Positions 6,785 through 15,405 are shown, counted from the stretch's first letter. The stretch: DNA of 64,000 bases from Fervidifonticultor_A tertius (GCA_031459235.1 JAVKIY010000004.1:16179-80178); one strand, 5' to 3'. The notes: a model not told the origin generated them from the sequence alone. Translations and numbers: made by a program.

Positions 6785-9700
6785 ATGTCCAAGGCCATCG
6801 TCAGGCTCTTTGGAGCGTTTGAGTTCCTTGTCGGCGGCCGGCCAGTGGATCTTCACACTGCGCAGGCGCGTTTTGTGGCCTATCTCGCACTAGTTCGTGG
6901 GCGCCCCGTAGCCCGACAGGCAATTTGGGGTGCCCTGTGGTCGGAATTATCGGACGAGCGGGCCCGATCGAATCTCAGTAACATCATATGGCGGTTGCGT
7001 CAGACACTTTTGCGCCACGGGATCCCAGAAAGCGCGCTTAGGGTCGACACTAATACAGTCTCGCTGGATTCGCGGCTGATACAATCCGACGTCAACATGT
7101 TTTTGCGGGATTTGTTGCCCCAAGATAGTCCGTACGCGTCGCTTGAAACACTCGCCCGTGCCGCGGCTGCGTTGAAGCTCTATAGGGGAGACTTGTTAGC
7201 CGATTGGGATGTCGAATGGTGCGTCGCCGAGAGAGAGCTACTGCGTCAGCGGTACGTGGATACACTTCGGTGCCTTGCCGCCGCGTTCGAGAAGCGCGGG
7301 AGAGTAGACTTGGCTCTGCGGTACGGACGCAAGGCGGTGGAGATGGATCCGCTGAACGAGGAACTGGCTAGGCTGCTAATGAGGCTGTTCATTGAATCGG
7401 GCAATCGCACGTCGGCCCTGGCGTTCTATCGACGCTTTGCGGCCGACCTTCGCAGGGAGCTTGGGGTCGCGCCTGACGAGGAGACCCAGGCGCTTGTCGC
7501 CGCTCTTGTCCAGCGTCAGGTTACCCCGATCGGAGCACGCGGTACCAACTGTGTTGATCCGTTGCAGTCGGCGGTGGCGCTAGTCGGTAGAGACGGCGAG
7601 AGGCTACTCATCGCATCAATGATGGAGAGCGCGATCACCCGGAAGGGGGGCGGGATTCTTCTGGCTGGTGAGCCCGGCATTGGGAAGACCAGGCTCGTGG
7701 AGTGGGCCATGGAAGACTGGGTGGCGCGAGGGGGCGCCGTTTCCGCTGCTCGCTGCATTGAGTTCGCTGAGCCCATTCCGTACCAAGTGCTGTTCGACGC
7801 CGTCGGGAGGCGGTCTGCGCAACCATCGTTGTCTCCGTCCGAGGGAGGCTCAACAATGGCGGTCACAACGGCGTCTCCTGGTGCGAGTGTCAACAGCGAG
7901 ATGCCGGGCGAAGTCTGGGCGCAGGAGCGACCCTTCCATAAGCTGAGGCTGCTTGAGTGGTTTCGGGCCTCCCTGTGGGCGGCCGCGGAGCAGAGACCCC
8001 TGCTTCTCGCACTTGAGGATCTGCAGTGGGCGGATGCCGATAGCTTGGATGCCATTGTTTACCTGCTTGCGCATGCGAGGCGAGCACCGGTACTTCTGCT
8101 GCTGACGGCACGCCGTCCCGCCACCTTGTCAGTTGAATCCTACCTCGATAAGCTTCAAAGATATGCGCTCCACACCGTCAGGCTGCCCCGGCTATCCGGA
8201 CTCGAAACACGAACCCTTGTCGAGGGGTTGCTTCGAGGTAGAGCCGTTCCGCCGGCGTTCGCAACCTGGATTCATGCGGAAACTGAGGGGAATCCACTGT
8301 TCGTGGTCGAGACGCTTCGCCTTCTTGAGCAGAAAGGAGATCTGGGAAGTCTGCTTGCAGGGCGCGCGCCCGAGCCGCTACTAGCCGGGATGACGAAACC
8401 TGTGGTGCCAGAGGGAATTCGGTTTTCGATTCAGCAGAGACTTCAACTGCTCGACACGGAATCCTTGAGAGTAGCCCAAATTGCGTCCATAGCCGGGCGT
8501 AGTGTGGATCCACAGCTTCTTGCAGCGGCGAGCGGCGTTTCAAGCAACGAACTGGCCCGGATTCTTCAAACCTTGATGCAAGTCGGGATTCTTGAACGCA
8601 GCGAGGATAAGCTTCGGTTCTCACATGACAAGATACGTGCGGTCTGCTACGAGACCATTCCGGTGGCACTCCTTCAGACGTGCCACGCGCAGTGGGCTAG
8701 AACACTCGTGCAGGGTCAGGACGCCTCACCACAAGATGTCGCTTGGCACTGGCAGTCCGCAGGACAGTGGGCGGAGGCCTGCGTCTATTGGGAGCTTGCC
8801 GGAGATGACGCAATGCGCCTTCATGCCTACGAAACGGCCGTTTGCAGCTATCGGTTGGGGCTACAGTGTTTGCTCAGGGTGCGGGTGGATAGCGACGGCG
8901 AAAGGTTTCCACTCAGGATACGACTTCTGCTCAAGTGTGAGCATGCCATGACACACCTTGGCATGCCCAATGAGAGACGTGCTGCCTTGAGGGAAGCTCG
9001 GTCCCTGATCACACGCGGCCGCCTGTCCGCTCTTGAGCCCTGTTGGTACCTACGGAAGGGCCTACTTGAAGAACACGTTGGTGACTTCGGCATGGCAGTG
9101 AGGTTCGCGCGGAGGTCTTGGGCGCTAGCTCGTTCTATTGGGGATTGCGCTGTCGAGGCCGAAGCACTACGCTTGATGGCTATCGCCCTCAGCCGCGGTG
9201 GGCGTGAAAAGCGGGCGCGGGCCGTGTCCGCCCTTGCACTCAGGAGGGTAGGAAGCCGCCCCACACGCTCAAGAGTCGCCGCCTTAACCGACGCCGCGAT
9301 TGTGCATCTACGACTCGGTGAGTACGATCGGGCTCTTGCCCATGTTGGCGAGGCGCGGGCAGCTATTGTTGAGCTCGGTGACGACGACGGTTACCTAGTC
9401 TCATTGACCGAGGCTGCGATTCAGAAGCGTGTGGGGGAGGTCGAGCCAGCGCGCCTGAACTGTGTAAGGGCATTGCGAGAGTCAAGCGCGAGGTCGGAAG
9501 CAGTATCAACAGCGCGAATTCGCTTTCAGTTGGCAACTCTCGATGCACTCGAGGGCAGGCTTGCCGACTCCTTGACGAACCTCAGGCACGCCCGGTCCAC
9601 TCTCCGATCCGCCGGCTACTCCCGCATGTACGCCGCATGCCTCAACGAGATCGCCTACGGTGTCGGCCGCCTGCTCGGGAACTACCACTGGGCCTGGCGC

Positions 9701-10489
9701 GCGTCCGAGCAGGCCCTCGAGCTGTCCCGTGCCTACCGGAGCGCGCACGCGACCGCGATTTACCTCGACACCCAGGCGCAACTCCTCCTGGAGATGGACC
9801 GCGTCGAGGAGGCCCAGAAGGTCATCGACGAGGCCATCGCGCTGCTCGGCGAAGAGCTGACGTCCACGGGACAGTTCGCAGAGTCGCTGGCCCGTCGCGG
9901 CATGGTCTACCTCCGCGCCGGCGACCTGCCGCGGGCCATTGAGGACCTGGAAGCGGCGCGGCGCGCGCAGACGCACCGCGGCGAGAAGCTCCACCTGCCT
10001 GACACGCTCACGAGCCTGGCGATGGCGTACGCACTCCTGGGCGACGCGGATCGCGCGGTGGAGGCCTCGACCGAGGCGCTGCGCGTGCTGGCGGCGGTCC
10101 GGGGCGTCAACCACCAGCCGCAGCGCATCCTGTGGAACCACTACAAGATCCTGGCGCGCTTCGACCGGCAGCCGCGCCTCCCGTTTCTGCGCCGCGCGGT
10201 GCGGTCGATCGAGGCGCAGGCCGCCAGGCTGACCCGCGCGCAGGCGCGTCGTTTCCGCACGTGGGTTCCGGTCAACCGCGAGATCCTCGACGCGTGGGCC
10301 GAGCTGAACATGCCGGCGGCCGCCGGTGCCGAGCCGGAGGTGGACGCGCCTGCGGCGCTGGCGGGGTTCGAGATCCCCGACGCGCAGGCCGCGGCCCTCG
10401 AAGCCGAGGGGCGGCGGGCGCGGCTGGTTGCGGCGCCCGCGCGGTTTGAAACCTCGGAGCCGCCGGCGCCCTCGTTGAGAGTACCGTAA
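6785..10489 (+). CDS. Large BTAD (SARP-like) regulator with AAA ATPase and TPR domains
   Basis: This 1234-residue protein begins with a winged-helix DNA-binding domain (about 1-95). A bacterial transcriptional activation domain rich in TPR-like helices follows (about 100-245; for example RRELGVAPDEETQAL). Next comes an AAA/STAND ATPase with Walker A GEPGIGKT (about 295-302) and a Walker B-like LLLALEDLQWADADS (about 405-420). A long helical TPR region fills the rest, to about 1200. The architecture resembles AfsR and related actinobacterial regulators. Start ATG 6785 has a good upstream site (AAGGAG). Codon use is low-GC up to about codon 920 and native after that, so the gene is chimeric while the frame is intact. 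It probably responds to a ligand sensed by the TPR part; targets are unknown. Confidence 0.88.
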   Translation: MSKAIVRLFGAFEFLVGGRPVDLHTAQARFVAYLALVRGRPVARQAIWGALWSELSDERARSNLSNIIWRLRQTLLRHGIPESALRVDTNTVSLDSRLIQSDVNMFLRDLLPQDSPYASLETLARAAAALKLYRGDLLADWDVEWCVAERELLRQRYVDTLRCLAAAFEKRGRVDLALRYGRKAVEMDPLNEELARLLMRLFIESGNRTSALAFYRRFAADLRRELGVAPDEETQALVAALVQRQVTPIGARGTNCVDPLQSAVALVGRDGERLLIASMMESAITRKGGGILLAGEPGIGKTRLVEWAMEDWVARGGAVSAARCIEFAEPIPYQVLFDAVGRRSAQPSLSPSEGGSTMAVTTASPGASVNSEMPGEVWAQERPFHKLRLLEWFRASLWAAAEQRPLLLALEDLQWADADSLDAIVYLLAHARRAPVLLLLTARRPATLSVESYLDKLQRYALHTVRLPRLSGLETRTLVEGLLRGRAVPPAFATWIHAETEGNPLFVVETLRLLEQKGDLGSLLAGRAPEPLLAGMTKPVVPEGIRFSIQQRLQLLDTESLRVAQIASIAGRSVDPQLLAAASGVSSNELARILQTLMQVGILERSEDKLRFSHDKIRAVCYETIPVALLQTCHAQWARTLVQGQDASPQDVAWHWQSAGQWAEACVYWELAGDDAMRLHAYETAVCSYRLGLQCLLRVRVDSDGERFPLRIRLLLKCEHAMTHLGMPNERRAALREARSLITRGRLSALEPCWYLRKGLLEEHVGDFGMAVRFARRSWALARSIGDCAVEAEALRLMAIALSRGGREKRARAVSALALRRVGSRPTRSRVAALTDAAIVHLRLGEYDRALAHVGEARAAIVELGDDDGYLVSLTEAAIQKRVGEVEPARLNCVRALRESSARSEAVSTARIRFQLATLDALEGRLADSLTNLRHARSTLRSAGYSRMYAACLNEIAYGVGRLLGNYHWAWRASEQALELSRAYRSAHATAIYLDTQAQLLLEMDRVEEAQKVIDEAIALLGEELTSTGQFAESLARRGMVYLRAGDLPRAIEDLEAARRAQTHRGEKLHLPDTLTSLAMAYALLGDADRAVEASTEALRVLAAVRGVNHQPQRILWNHYKILARFDRQPRLPFLRRAVRSIEAQAARLTRAQARRFRTWVPVNREILDAWAELNMPAAAGAEPEVDAPAALAGFEIPDAQAAALEAEGRRARLVAAPARFETSEPPAPSLRVP

Positions 10490-10535
10490 GAGCACCGGCG
10501 CCTACCGTCCGATTATCCAGGCACGTCGAGGGCGG

Positions 10536-11282
10536 GTGATCGGGATGGGGGGCGTGGTCACGGCGCGCTTTCTGGTCGACCGGCCGATTCGTCAGGGCAT
10601 GGTCCGGGCGATCCTGGATACCCTGACCGCGCAGGGCGGTTACTACGAGCCGCACCTGATCCGGCGGTCCGCAGATGACGGCGACCGTCGCATCTTCTGG
10701 GGCCGGCCGGCGGGGTTGCTGGACGACGTCGCGCAGGGGCCGGACGCGACCTTCCTGCGCGTTGCCGAAGGCCTGGCGGAGCCGGTGCTGACGTTCCGCA
10801 TCAGTCCCTCGCCTCGGGCGTTGCCGAGCGTGGTTACGCTGCGGCTCCCGGCGGAAGCGCTCGCGAGCACCCGCGACGTCGAGCAGCTTCTCGGCGTGGG
10901 TAAGGGGCTCTACCTGTTCCTGGAGTCGCCGTGGGGGACGATCGGCGCCGCATCCGCCGCCGACGGCGCGCCGCGGACCCTCCTCCAGTGGGCCACCTAT
11001 GTCGGGCCGGAGACGGTCAGCCGCGCGGGACCGGCGCGCTTCCTGACCTCGCTGGCGTTCATCGTGGAGATCCTGCCGGACGGCGGTGTCATGCTCGTTA
11101 CCCACGCCTCGCCGTCGCTCGCGGAGACCGACGACGGGCGGGCGCTGCGCCGACACCTCGAGGACGCGACGGGACTCGCGGACGCCCTGGGCGGTCTCGC
11201 CCGCCACGCGCCCCCTGACGGCGATGTGCCGCGCACGGCAGGGATCACCCGGAGGAGCCAGGGACCGTCCTCGCAGGTCTGA
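10536..11282 (+). CDS. Protein of unknown function, 248 residues
   Basis: I do not recognise this protein. It has no signal peptide or membrane segment and looks like a soluble alpha/beta protein of moderate complexity. Its start is GTG 10536, with ATG 10545 as an alternative; GAGG at 10528 favours the GTG. It lies 46 bases after the large regulator in the same direction. Codon use is native, and amino acid composition is ordinary (conserved-looking segments include LLGVGKGLYLFLESPWG and FIVEILPDGGVMLVTHASPS), which argues that it is real. The C-terminal ~40 residues are low-complexity. It may be co-transcribed with the regulator. It lies upstream of mraZ but is separated from it by 278 non-coding bases. 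Confidence 0.65.
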   Translation: MIGMGGVVTARFLVDRPIRQGMVRAILDTLTAQGGYYEPHLIRRSADDGDRRIFWGRPAGLLDDVAQGPDATFLRVAEGLAEPVLTFRISPSPRALPSVVTLRLPAEALASTRDVEQLLGVGKGLYLFLESPWGTIGAASAADGAPRTLLQWATYVGPETVSRAGPARFLTSLAFIVEILPDGGVMLVTHASPSLAETDDGRALRRHLEDATGLADALGGLARHAPPDGDVPRTAGITRRSQGPSSQV

Positions 11283-11369
11283 CGGCCGTTTCCCCGGCGG
11301 GTCCCAGCGCCCTGACCCGGCGCGAGGGCTCTTCTTCCCGGCGACCACGCTGCAGTTGCATCTGACTTC

Positions 11370-11389
11370 CGCCACTAGATCTGGTGGCG
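11370..11389. other. Small hairpin in the gap upstream of mraZ
   Basis: CGCCAC (11370-11375) pairs with GTGGCG (11384-11389) around an 8-base loop. It could be a weak terminator for the upstream gene, but no T tract follows. The rest of the gap (11283-11514) shows no gene or clear promoter. Confidence 0.25.
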
Positions 11390-11514
11390 TCGCACCTATT
11401 CACCCCCACATCTCCACGCTCGCTTTGGTGGCGCAAACCCGCATGGCGCATGGATTCCCGCCCGTGGTCTTCGCCGACTAATTTCGTGATTTTGAGGACT
11501 ACGAGAAGGACTTC

Positions 11515-11560
11515 GTGGGAACATGGAGAATGGTGTGGGGCAAAGTGGGGAACTGTGGGG
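11515..11560 (+). promoter_or_regulatory. MraZ operator: helically phased GTGGG(G/A) repeats
   Basis: GTGGGG occurs at 11535-11540, 11545-11550 and 11555-11560, exactly ten bases apart, and GTGGGA lies 20 bases earlier at 11515-11520 on the same phase. The slot at 11525 is degenerate. MraZ is known to bind several TGGG-containing direct repeats at ten-base spacing upstream of its own gene. The last repeat abuts the mraZ ATG (11561), so binding would also cover the ribosome site. Confidence 0.8.
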
Positions 11561-11983
11561 ATGCTCAGAGGCGAGTACGAGTACGCGCTGGACGACAAAG
11601 GGCGCGTGGTAATCCCGACCAGGTTTCGCCGTGTGCTCGGTGACCAGGTCGTCGCCGCCCGCGGGCTCGATCCGTGCGTCAGCATCTACTCGCCCGAGGG
11701 CTGGGCGAGGGTAGAGGAGGAGCTCGTCCAGCTCTCCACCGGCAAGCGCGACATCGTGCGGGTGATCCTGGCCAGCGCGGTGGACCTGGAACTTGACCGG
11801 CAGGGCCGCGTGACGCTGCCGGCGCGGCTTCGGCAGTACGCGGGGATCGACCGCGACGTCGTCGTCGTGGGACTGATCAGGCGGGTCGAGATCTGGAACC
11901 GGTCCGCGTGGGCGGCTTACATCGAGCGTGCACAGAAGGCGGCGTTGCAGATCGCGGAGCAGGTGGAGGGGTTGCGGCTGTAG
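11561..11983 (+). CDS. mraZ: Transcriptional regulator MraZ
   Basis: MraZ is a DNA-binding repressor with two AbrB-like repeats that controls the dcw cluster. The 140-residue protein opens with MLRGEYEYALDDKGRVVIP and has the second repeat motif LDRQGRVTLPARLRQYAGI (about residues 74-92), both diagnostic. Length is normal. The ATG at 11561 directly follows three phased operator repeats, which supports autoregulation. A longer upstream frame exists, but it would place the operator inside coding sequence. It is followed by rsmH with no gap; whether the two overlap depends on the unresolved rsmH start. Confidence 0.93.
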   Translation: MLRGEYEYALDDKGRVVIPTRFRRVLGDQVVAARGLDPCVSIYSPEGWARVEEELVQLSTGKRDIVRVILASAVDLELDRQGRVTLPARLRQYAGIDRDVVVVGLIRRVEIWNRSAWAAYIERAQKAALQIAEQVEGLRL

Positions 11984-13095
11984 ACGCCGAGGGTATCGAC
12001 GCCGGGCACGTCCCGGTGATGCGCGACGAGGTTCTGGCCTGGCTGGCCCCGAGGCCCGGCGGAGTGTACGTGGACGCGACGATCGGGGCGGGAGGGCACG
12101 CGGAGGCGATCCTGCGGCGGATCGCCCCCGGGGGGCGGCTGATCGGGATCGACCGCGACGCCGAGGCGCTGGCGATCGCGGCGCGACGACTGGCTCCATA
12201 CGCAGCATCGGTCACACTACGGCACGCCAACTTCACGGCTATCCGCCAGATCGTGGCGGAGGCCGGCGTCGAGACGGTGGACGGGATCGTCATGGATCTG
12301 GGGGCCTCATCGCTGCAGTTCGACGCGCCCGAGCGCGGGTTCAGCTTCTCGCGGCCTGGCCCGCTCGACATGCGCATGGACCGGTCGCAACCGACCACTG
12401 CGGCCGACCTGATCAATGGCCTCCCCGAGCGCGAGCTGGCCAATCTCATCCACCGGTATGGTGAGGAGCGATTCGCGCGCCGGATCGCCCGGGCGATCGT
12501 CCGGCGCCGGCCGATCCATACGACCACGGCGCTCGCCGATGCCGTCAGCGCCGCCATCCCGCGCCGCGCCTGGCCGCGGGGTCTCCACCCGGCGACGCGC
12601 ACCTTCCAGGCGCTGCGTATCGCCACCAATCACGAGCTCGACGATCTGGAACGCGCACTGCCGGATGCCGTGGGGGCTCTCCGGGGGGGAGGTCGACTCT
12701 GCGTCATCACCTTCCACTCCCTGGAAGATCGAATCCTCAAACACACCTACCTGCGCCTCTCCCGTGGCTGCACCTGTCCTCCCGGGAGCCCCCTCTGCAC
12801 CTGTGGCGGACGCCGCTGGCTGCGCGTGCTCACGCGCCGGCCGCTGACCCCGTCACCGAGCGAGATCGCGGCCAACCCGCGCGCCCGCAGCGCGAAGCTG
12901 CGGGTGGCGGAGCGGCTGGTCGACCCTGCCGTGCACGGCTCGAGGTTCCCAGATGCGCCGGAGGCCGGTCAACCTTGCGCTGATCCCACCCTCCCCACCG
13001 TCTCTCCTGACGTCGTCTCTCCGGCACCCGGCCTCCGGCGCTTGACCGTCCGTACGCGCTCCGGCGCGCGCCCGCGCGAGGGTCGGCGGCGATGA
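11908..13095 (+). CDS. rsmH: 16S rRNA (cytosine-1402-N4)-methyltransferase
   Basis: RsmH methylates C1402 in the decoding centre. The SAM site VDATIGAGGHAEAIL, the IGIDRD motif, MDLGASSLQFD and VITFHSLEDRILKH are all present, and the C-terminus carries the expected Cys-rich CTCPPGSPLCTCGG stretch. The conserved N-terminal HVPVM sits only about 14 codons after the mraZ stop. In frame there is no ATG, GTG or TTG between that motif and GTG 11908, 76 bases inside mraZ. I give that start, but it adds about 33 residues not typical of the family. Initiation may really occur at a rare codon near 11980 (GTA overlapping the mraZ TAG). The stop overlaps ftsL (ATGA). A low-complexity tail of ~60 residues follows the conserved domain. 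Confidence 0.9.
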   Translation: MGGLHRACTEGGVADRGAGGGVAAVDAEGIDAGHVPVMRDEVLAWLAPRPGGVYVDATIGAGGHAEAILRRIAPGGRLIGIDRDAEALAIAARRLAPYAASVTLRHANFTAIRQIVAEAGVETVDGIVMDLGASSLQFDAPERGFSFSRPGPLDMRMDRSQPTTAADLINGLPERELANLIHRYGEERFARRIARAIVRRRPIHTTTALADAVSAAIPRRAWPRGLHPATRTFQALRIATNHELDDLERALPDAVGALRGGGRLCVITFHSLEDRILKHTYLRLSRGCTCPPGSPLCTCGGRRWLRVLTRRPLTPSPSEIAANPRARSAKLRVAERLVDPAVHGSRFPDAPEAGQPCADPTLPTVSPDVVSPAPGLRRLTVRTRSGARPREGRRR

Positions 13096-13559
13096 TCGCC
13101 CCGCGTCCTCGCGCGCGCTTCTATCCCGTATGGCTGCCGGACGGCGCCGCGCGCCGGCAGCCGGTTGTTCGGCGTCGGCCGCGTCTGCACCCGATGGTCG
13201 GCGCGACGGTGATGGCGGTCCTTCTCACCCTGCCGGCGGTGCTGTACGTGTCGGTACGCGCGTACAGCGCCGAGGCCGGCTACACGATCCTGCGCCTGCA
13301 GCACGACCTCGCGCGCCTGCGCGCGGAACACGCGCGCCTGTCGCTGCAGGTGGCGGCCCTCAAAGCGCCGCAGAGGATCGAACGCTACGCCACCAAGGAG
13401 CTGGGGATGGCGCCGCCCCGCCAGTCCCAGCTCGCCACCATCACCGTCGGGCCGTCCATCGCGCGGGTCGAGGTTCCCGCCGGCGGAGGGGGCGTGTTCC
13501 GCACGGTCGTCGGGTGGTTCGGAGGAGGAGAGGCCGAGGCCCGCGAGCGACCGCGATGA
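13092..13559 (+). CDS. ftsL: FtsL/DivIC-like cell division protein
   Basis: The 155-residue bitopic protein has a basic cytoplasmic N-terminus and one membrane helix (about residues 35-55). An extracytoplasmic coiled-coil segment follows (LRLQHDLARLRAEHARLSLQVAAL), ending in the RIERYATKELGM motif seen in FtsL and DivIC proteins. FtsL joins FtsQ/DivIB and the FtsW-FtsI synthase in the divisome. Its position between rsmH and ftsI is the classic one for ftsL. It overlaps rsmH and ftsI by four bases each. The Gly-rich tail after the motif is longer than usual. Sequence identity in this family is low, so the assignment rests on architecture and position. Confidence 0.85.
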   Translation: MIAPRPRARFYPVWLPDGAARRQPVVRRRPRLHPMVGATVMAVLLTLPAVLYVSVRAYSAEAGYTILRLQHDLARLRAEHARLSLQVAALKAPQRIERYATKELGMAPPRQSQLATITVGPSIARVEVPAGGGGVFRTVVGWFGGGEAEARERPR

Positions 13560-15352
13560 CCCGCCGCCGTTCCCGTCGCCCGCCCGGGCGGACGCCTCCA
13601 CCCGGGCGGCGCGCCTTTCCCCGGGCCGCCGAGGCCGAGGCCGAGCACCAGCGCGTGATCCGCCAGCGCGCGACCGCGCTCTTCATCTTGCTCGCGCTGG
13701 CGCTCGCGGGGCTGGGCGCGCGGCTGGTCTCACTGCACGTCGTGCAGGCGGGGGCGCTGGAGCGGATGGCGGCGCGCCAGCAGACCGGCGAGTTCCTCAT
13801 CGAGCCGCGCCGGGGTCGGCTGCTCGACCGCTGGGGCCGGTCGCTCGCCGTCAACGTGGACGCCGAGTCGATCTACGCGGTGCCGTCGCGCATCGCCGAC
13901 CGGCGGGCGTTCGCGCGCGCCGTGGCGCCGGCCATGGGCCTGCGCGCTGACGACGTCCTCAGCCGGCTCGTCCCCGACCGCCACTTCGTGTGGCTCGCGC
14001 GCAAGGTCGAGCCCCAGACCGCCGCCGCGGTACGCCGGCTCGGGCTGGGGGAAGGCATCGGGTTCCTTACCGAGCCGCGCCGGCAGTATCCCAACGGCAC
14101 GCTCGCGGCCCACGTGCTCGGCTTCGCCGGCATCGACAACCAGGGGCTCGCTGGCGCCGAGCTGGCCTTCGACCACTACCTCCGCGGGCGGGCCGGGCTG
14201 GCGCGCGTCGAGCGCGACGCGATGGGCAGGCCGCGCCTCGAGACGCGGACGATCGTCCGGCCTCCGGTGGACGGCGCCGACGTCGTGCTGACCATCGACC
14301 AGGTCCTTCAGCACATCGCCGAGCGCGAGCTCGACGCGACGCTCGCGACCACACGCGCGGCCTGGGGCGCAATCGCCATGCTCGACCCGGAGAACGGCGA
14401 GGTGCTGGCCCTTGCCGTTGCGCCACGGTTCGATCCGAACGCCTACGAGCGAGTCCCTCCCGAGCGCTGGAACAACCCGGTGCTCGCCCACACCTACGAG
14501 CCCGGGTCCACGTTCAAGGTCGTGCTCGCCGCCGCGGCGCTTGACGCGGGCGCGGTGGACGCGCACGAGGTCTTCCGCACCGGCGGGAGCCTGCGCGTGG
14601 CCGGCGGGTACGTGATCCGGGAGGCGCGTGGCCGCCGGTTCGAGCGCCAGACGCTGGCCGACGTCATCCGCAACTCGTCCAACGTCGGTGCGGCCATGAT
14701 CGCGACGCGGCTCGGCGTGCGGCGCTACCACGACGCGATCCGGCGGTTCGGTTTCGGGGCGCCGACCGGCATCGACCTCCCGGGCGAGGCGTCGGGGTTG
14801 GTCCCGCCGCCCGAGCAGTGGCGCGGCGCGGTGCTCCAGACCGCGGGATTCGGGCAGGGCGTCTCCGCGACGCCGCTGCAGGTGCTGGTCGCGGGTGCCA
14901 CGCTGGCGCGCGACGGGCTGCTGGTGCGCCCGCGCGTGCTCCGGGCCGTGCGCGACCCCGATGGCCGCGCGATCGAGGTGCCGGCGCCAGCGGCGGGGCC
15001 GCAGGTCGTCGCGCCACAGACCGCGCGCCGCGTGCTGGCCATGATGGTCGAGGCGGTGGCGCACGGTGGCGGCACCCAGGCGGCAATCGACGGGTATCCG
15101 GTCGCGGGCAAGACGGGTACCGCGCAGAAGCCCTCGCCCGCGGGCGGCTACCTGCCGGACTCCTACGTCGCGTCGTTCCTCGGCATCGTGCCCGCCGACC
15201 GGCCCCGCCTGGCCGTGCTGGTGCTGCTCGACGATCCGCGCGGCGAGTACTTCGGCAGCGTGGTGGCGGCGCCGTTGTTCCGCGCGGTCGCCTCGCAGGC
15301 GCTGTGGCACCTGCGGGTGGCGCCATCGCAGGCGCCCACGGCGGCGCGCTAG
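13556..15352 (+). CDS. ftsI: Septal peptidoglycan transpeptidase (class B PBP, FtsI/PBP2-SPN family)
   Basis: The enzyme cross-links septal peptidoglycan outside the membrane. The 598-residue protein has a cytoplasmic basic tail, one membrane anchor (about residues 39-60) and a pedestal domain with EPRRGRLLDRWGRSLA. The transpeptidase domain carries GSTFK (SxxK nucleophile, about residue 319), SSN (about 377) and KTGTAQ (about 519). No PASTA repeats follow, unlike many Firmicutes PBPs and SpoVD. The start ATG 13556 overlaps the ftsL stop. A 53-base gap before murE contains a possible internal promoter. Confidence 0.93.
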   Translation: MTRRRSRRPPGRTPPPGRRAFPRAAEAEAEHQRVIRQRATALFILLALALAGLGARLVSLHVVQAGALERMAARQQTGEFLIEPRRGRLLDRWGRSLAVNVDAESIYAVPSRIADRRAFARAVAPAMGLRADDVLSRLVPDRHFVWLARKVEPQTAAAVRRLGLGEGIGFLTEPRRQYPNGTLAAHVLGFAGIDNQGLAGAELAFDHYLRGRAGLARVERDAMGRPRLETRTIVRPPVDGADVVLTIDQVLQHIAERELDATLATTRAAWGAIAMLDPENGEVLALAVAPRFDPNAYERVPPERWNNPVLAHTYEPGSTFKVVLAAAALDAGAVDAHEVFRTGGSLRVAGGYVIREARGRRFERQTLADVIRNSSNVGAAMIATRLGVRRYHDAIRRFGFGAPTGIDLPGEASGLVPPPEQWRGAVLQTAGFGQGVSATPLQVLVAGATLARDGLLVRPRVLRAVRDPDGRAIEVPAPAAGPQVVAPQTARRVLAMMVEAVAHGGGTQAAIDGYPVAGKTGTAQKPSPAGGYLPDSYVASFLGIVPADRPRLAVLVLLDDPRGEYFGSVVAAPLFRAVASQALWHLRVAPSQAPTAAR

Positions 15353-15370
15353 GCGCGTCGCGGCGCGTAC

Positions 15371-15402
15371 TATAGAATGAACGGGGACCGGGCGGAGGTG
15401 AC
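15371..15402 (+). promoter_or_regulatory. Possible internal promoter and ribosome site before murE
   Basis: TATAGAAT (15371-15378) offers a good -10 in otherwise GC-rich DNA in the one real gap between ftsI and murE. The matching -35 region (around 15350) is poor. A strong GGAGGTG lies nine to ten bases before the murE ATG at 15406. Confidence 0.35.
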
Positions 15403-15405
15403 CGG

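Larger units (their letters stand above)
2420..9580. other. Compositionally distinct segment with edges inside two genes
   Basis: Third-position GC drops visibly near 2400-2480, inside the MFS gene, and recovers near 9540-9610, inside the large regulator. Two 60-base lines illustrate the contrast: 32 of 60 are G/C at 8461-8520 and 42 of 60 at 10261-10320. The reading frames run unbroken across both edges. Within the segment, the transposase remnant (3412-3852) is again GC-rich, so the segment is composite. Homologous exchange with a lower-GC relative, or an assembly chimera, would give this pattern. Edge coordinates are estimates by eye. Confidence 0.6.

Noticed and set aside
11447..11500. 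Promoter for mraZ near TAATTT (11479)
   Set aside because: No -35 at proper spacing; the evidence is too weak to list.
13730..15310. Minus-strand frame of 526 codons
   Set aside because: Antisense to ftsI, whose transpeptidase motifs are complete.
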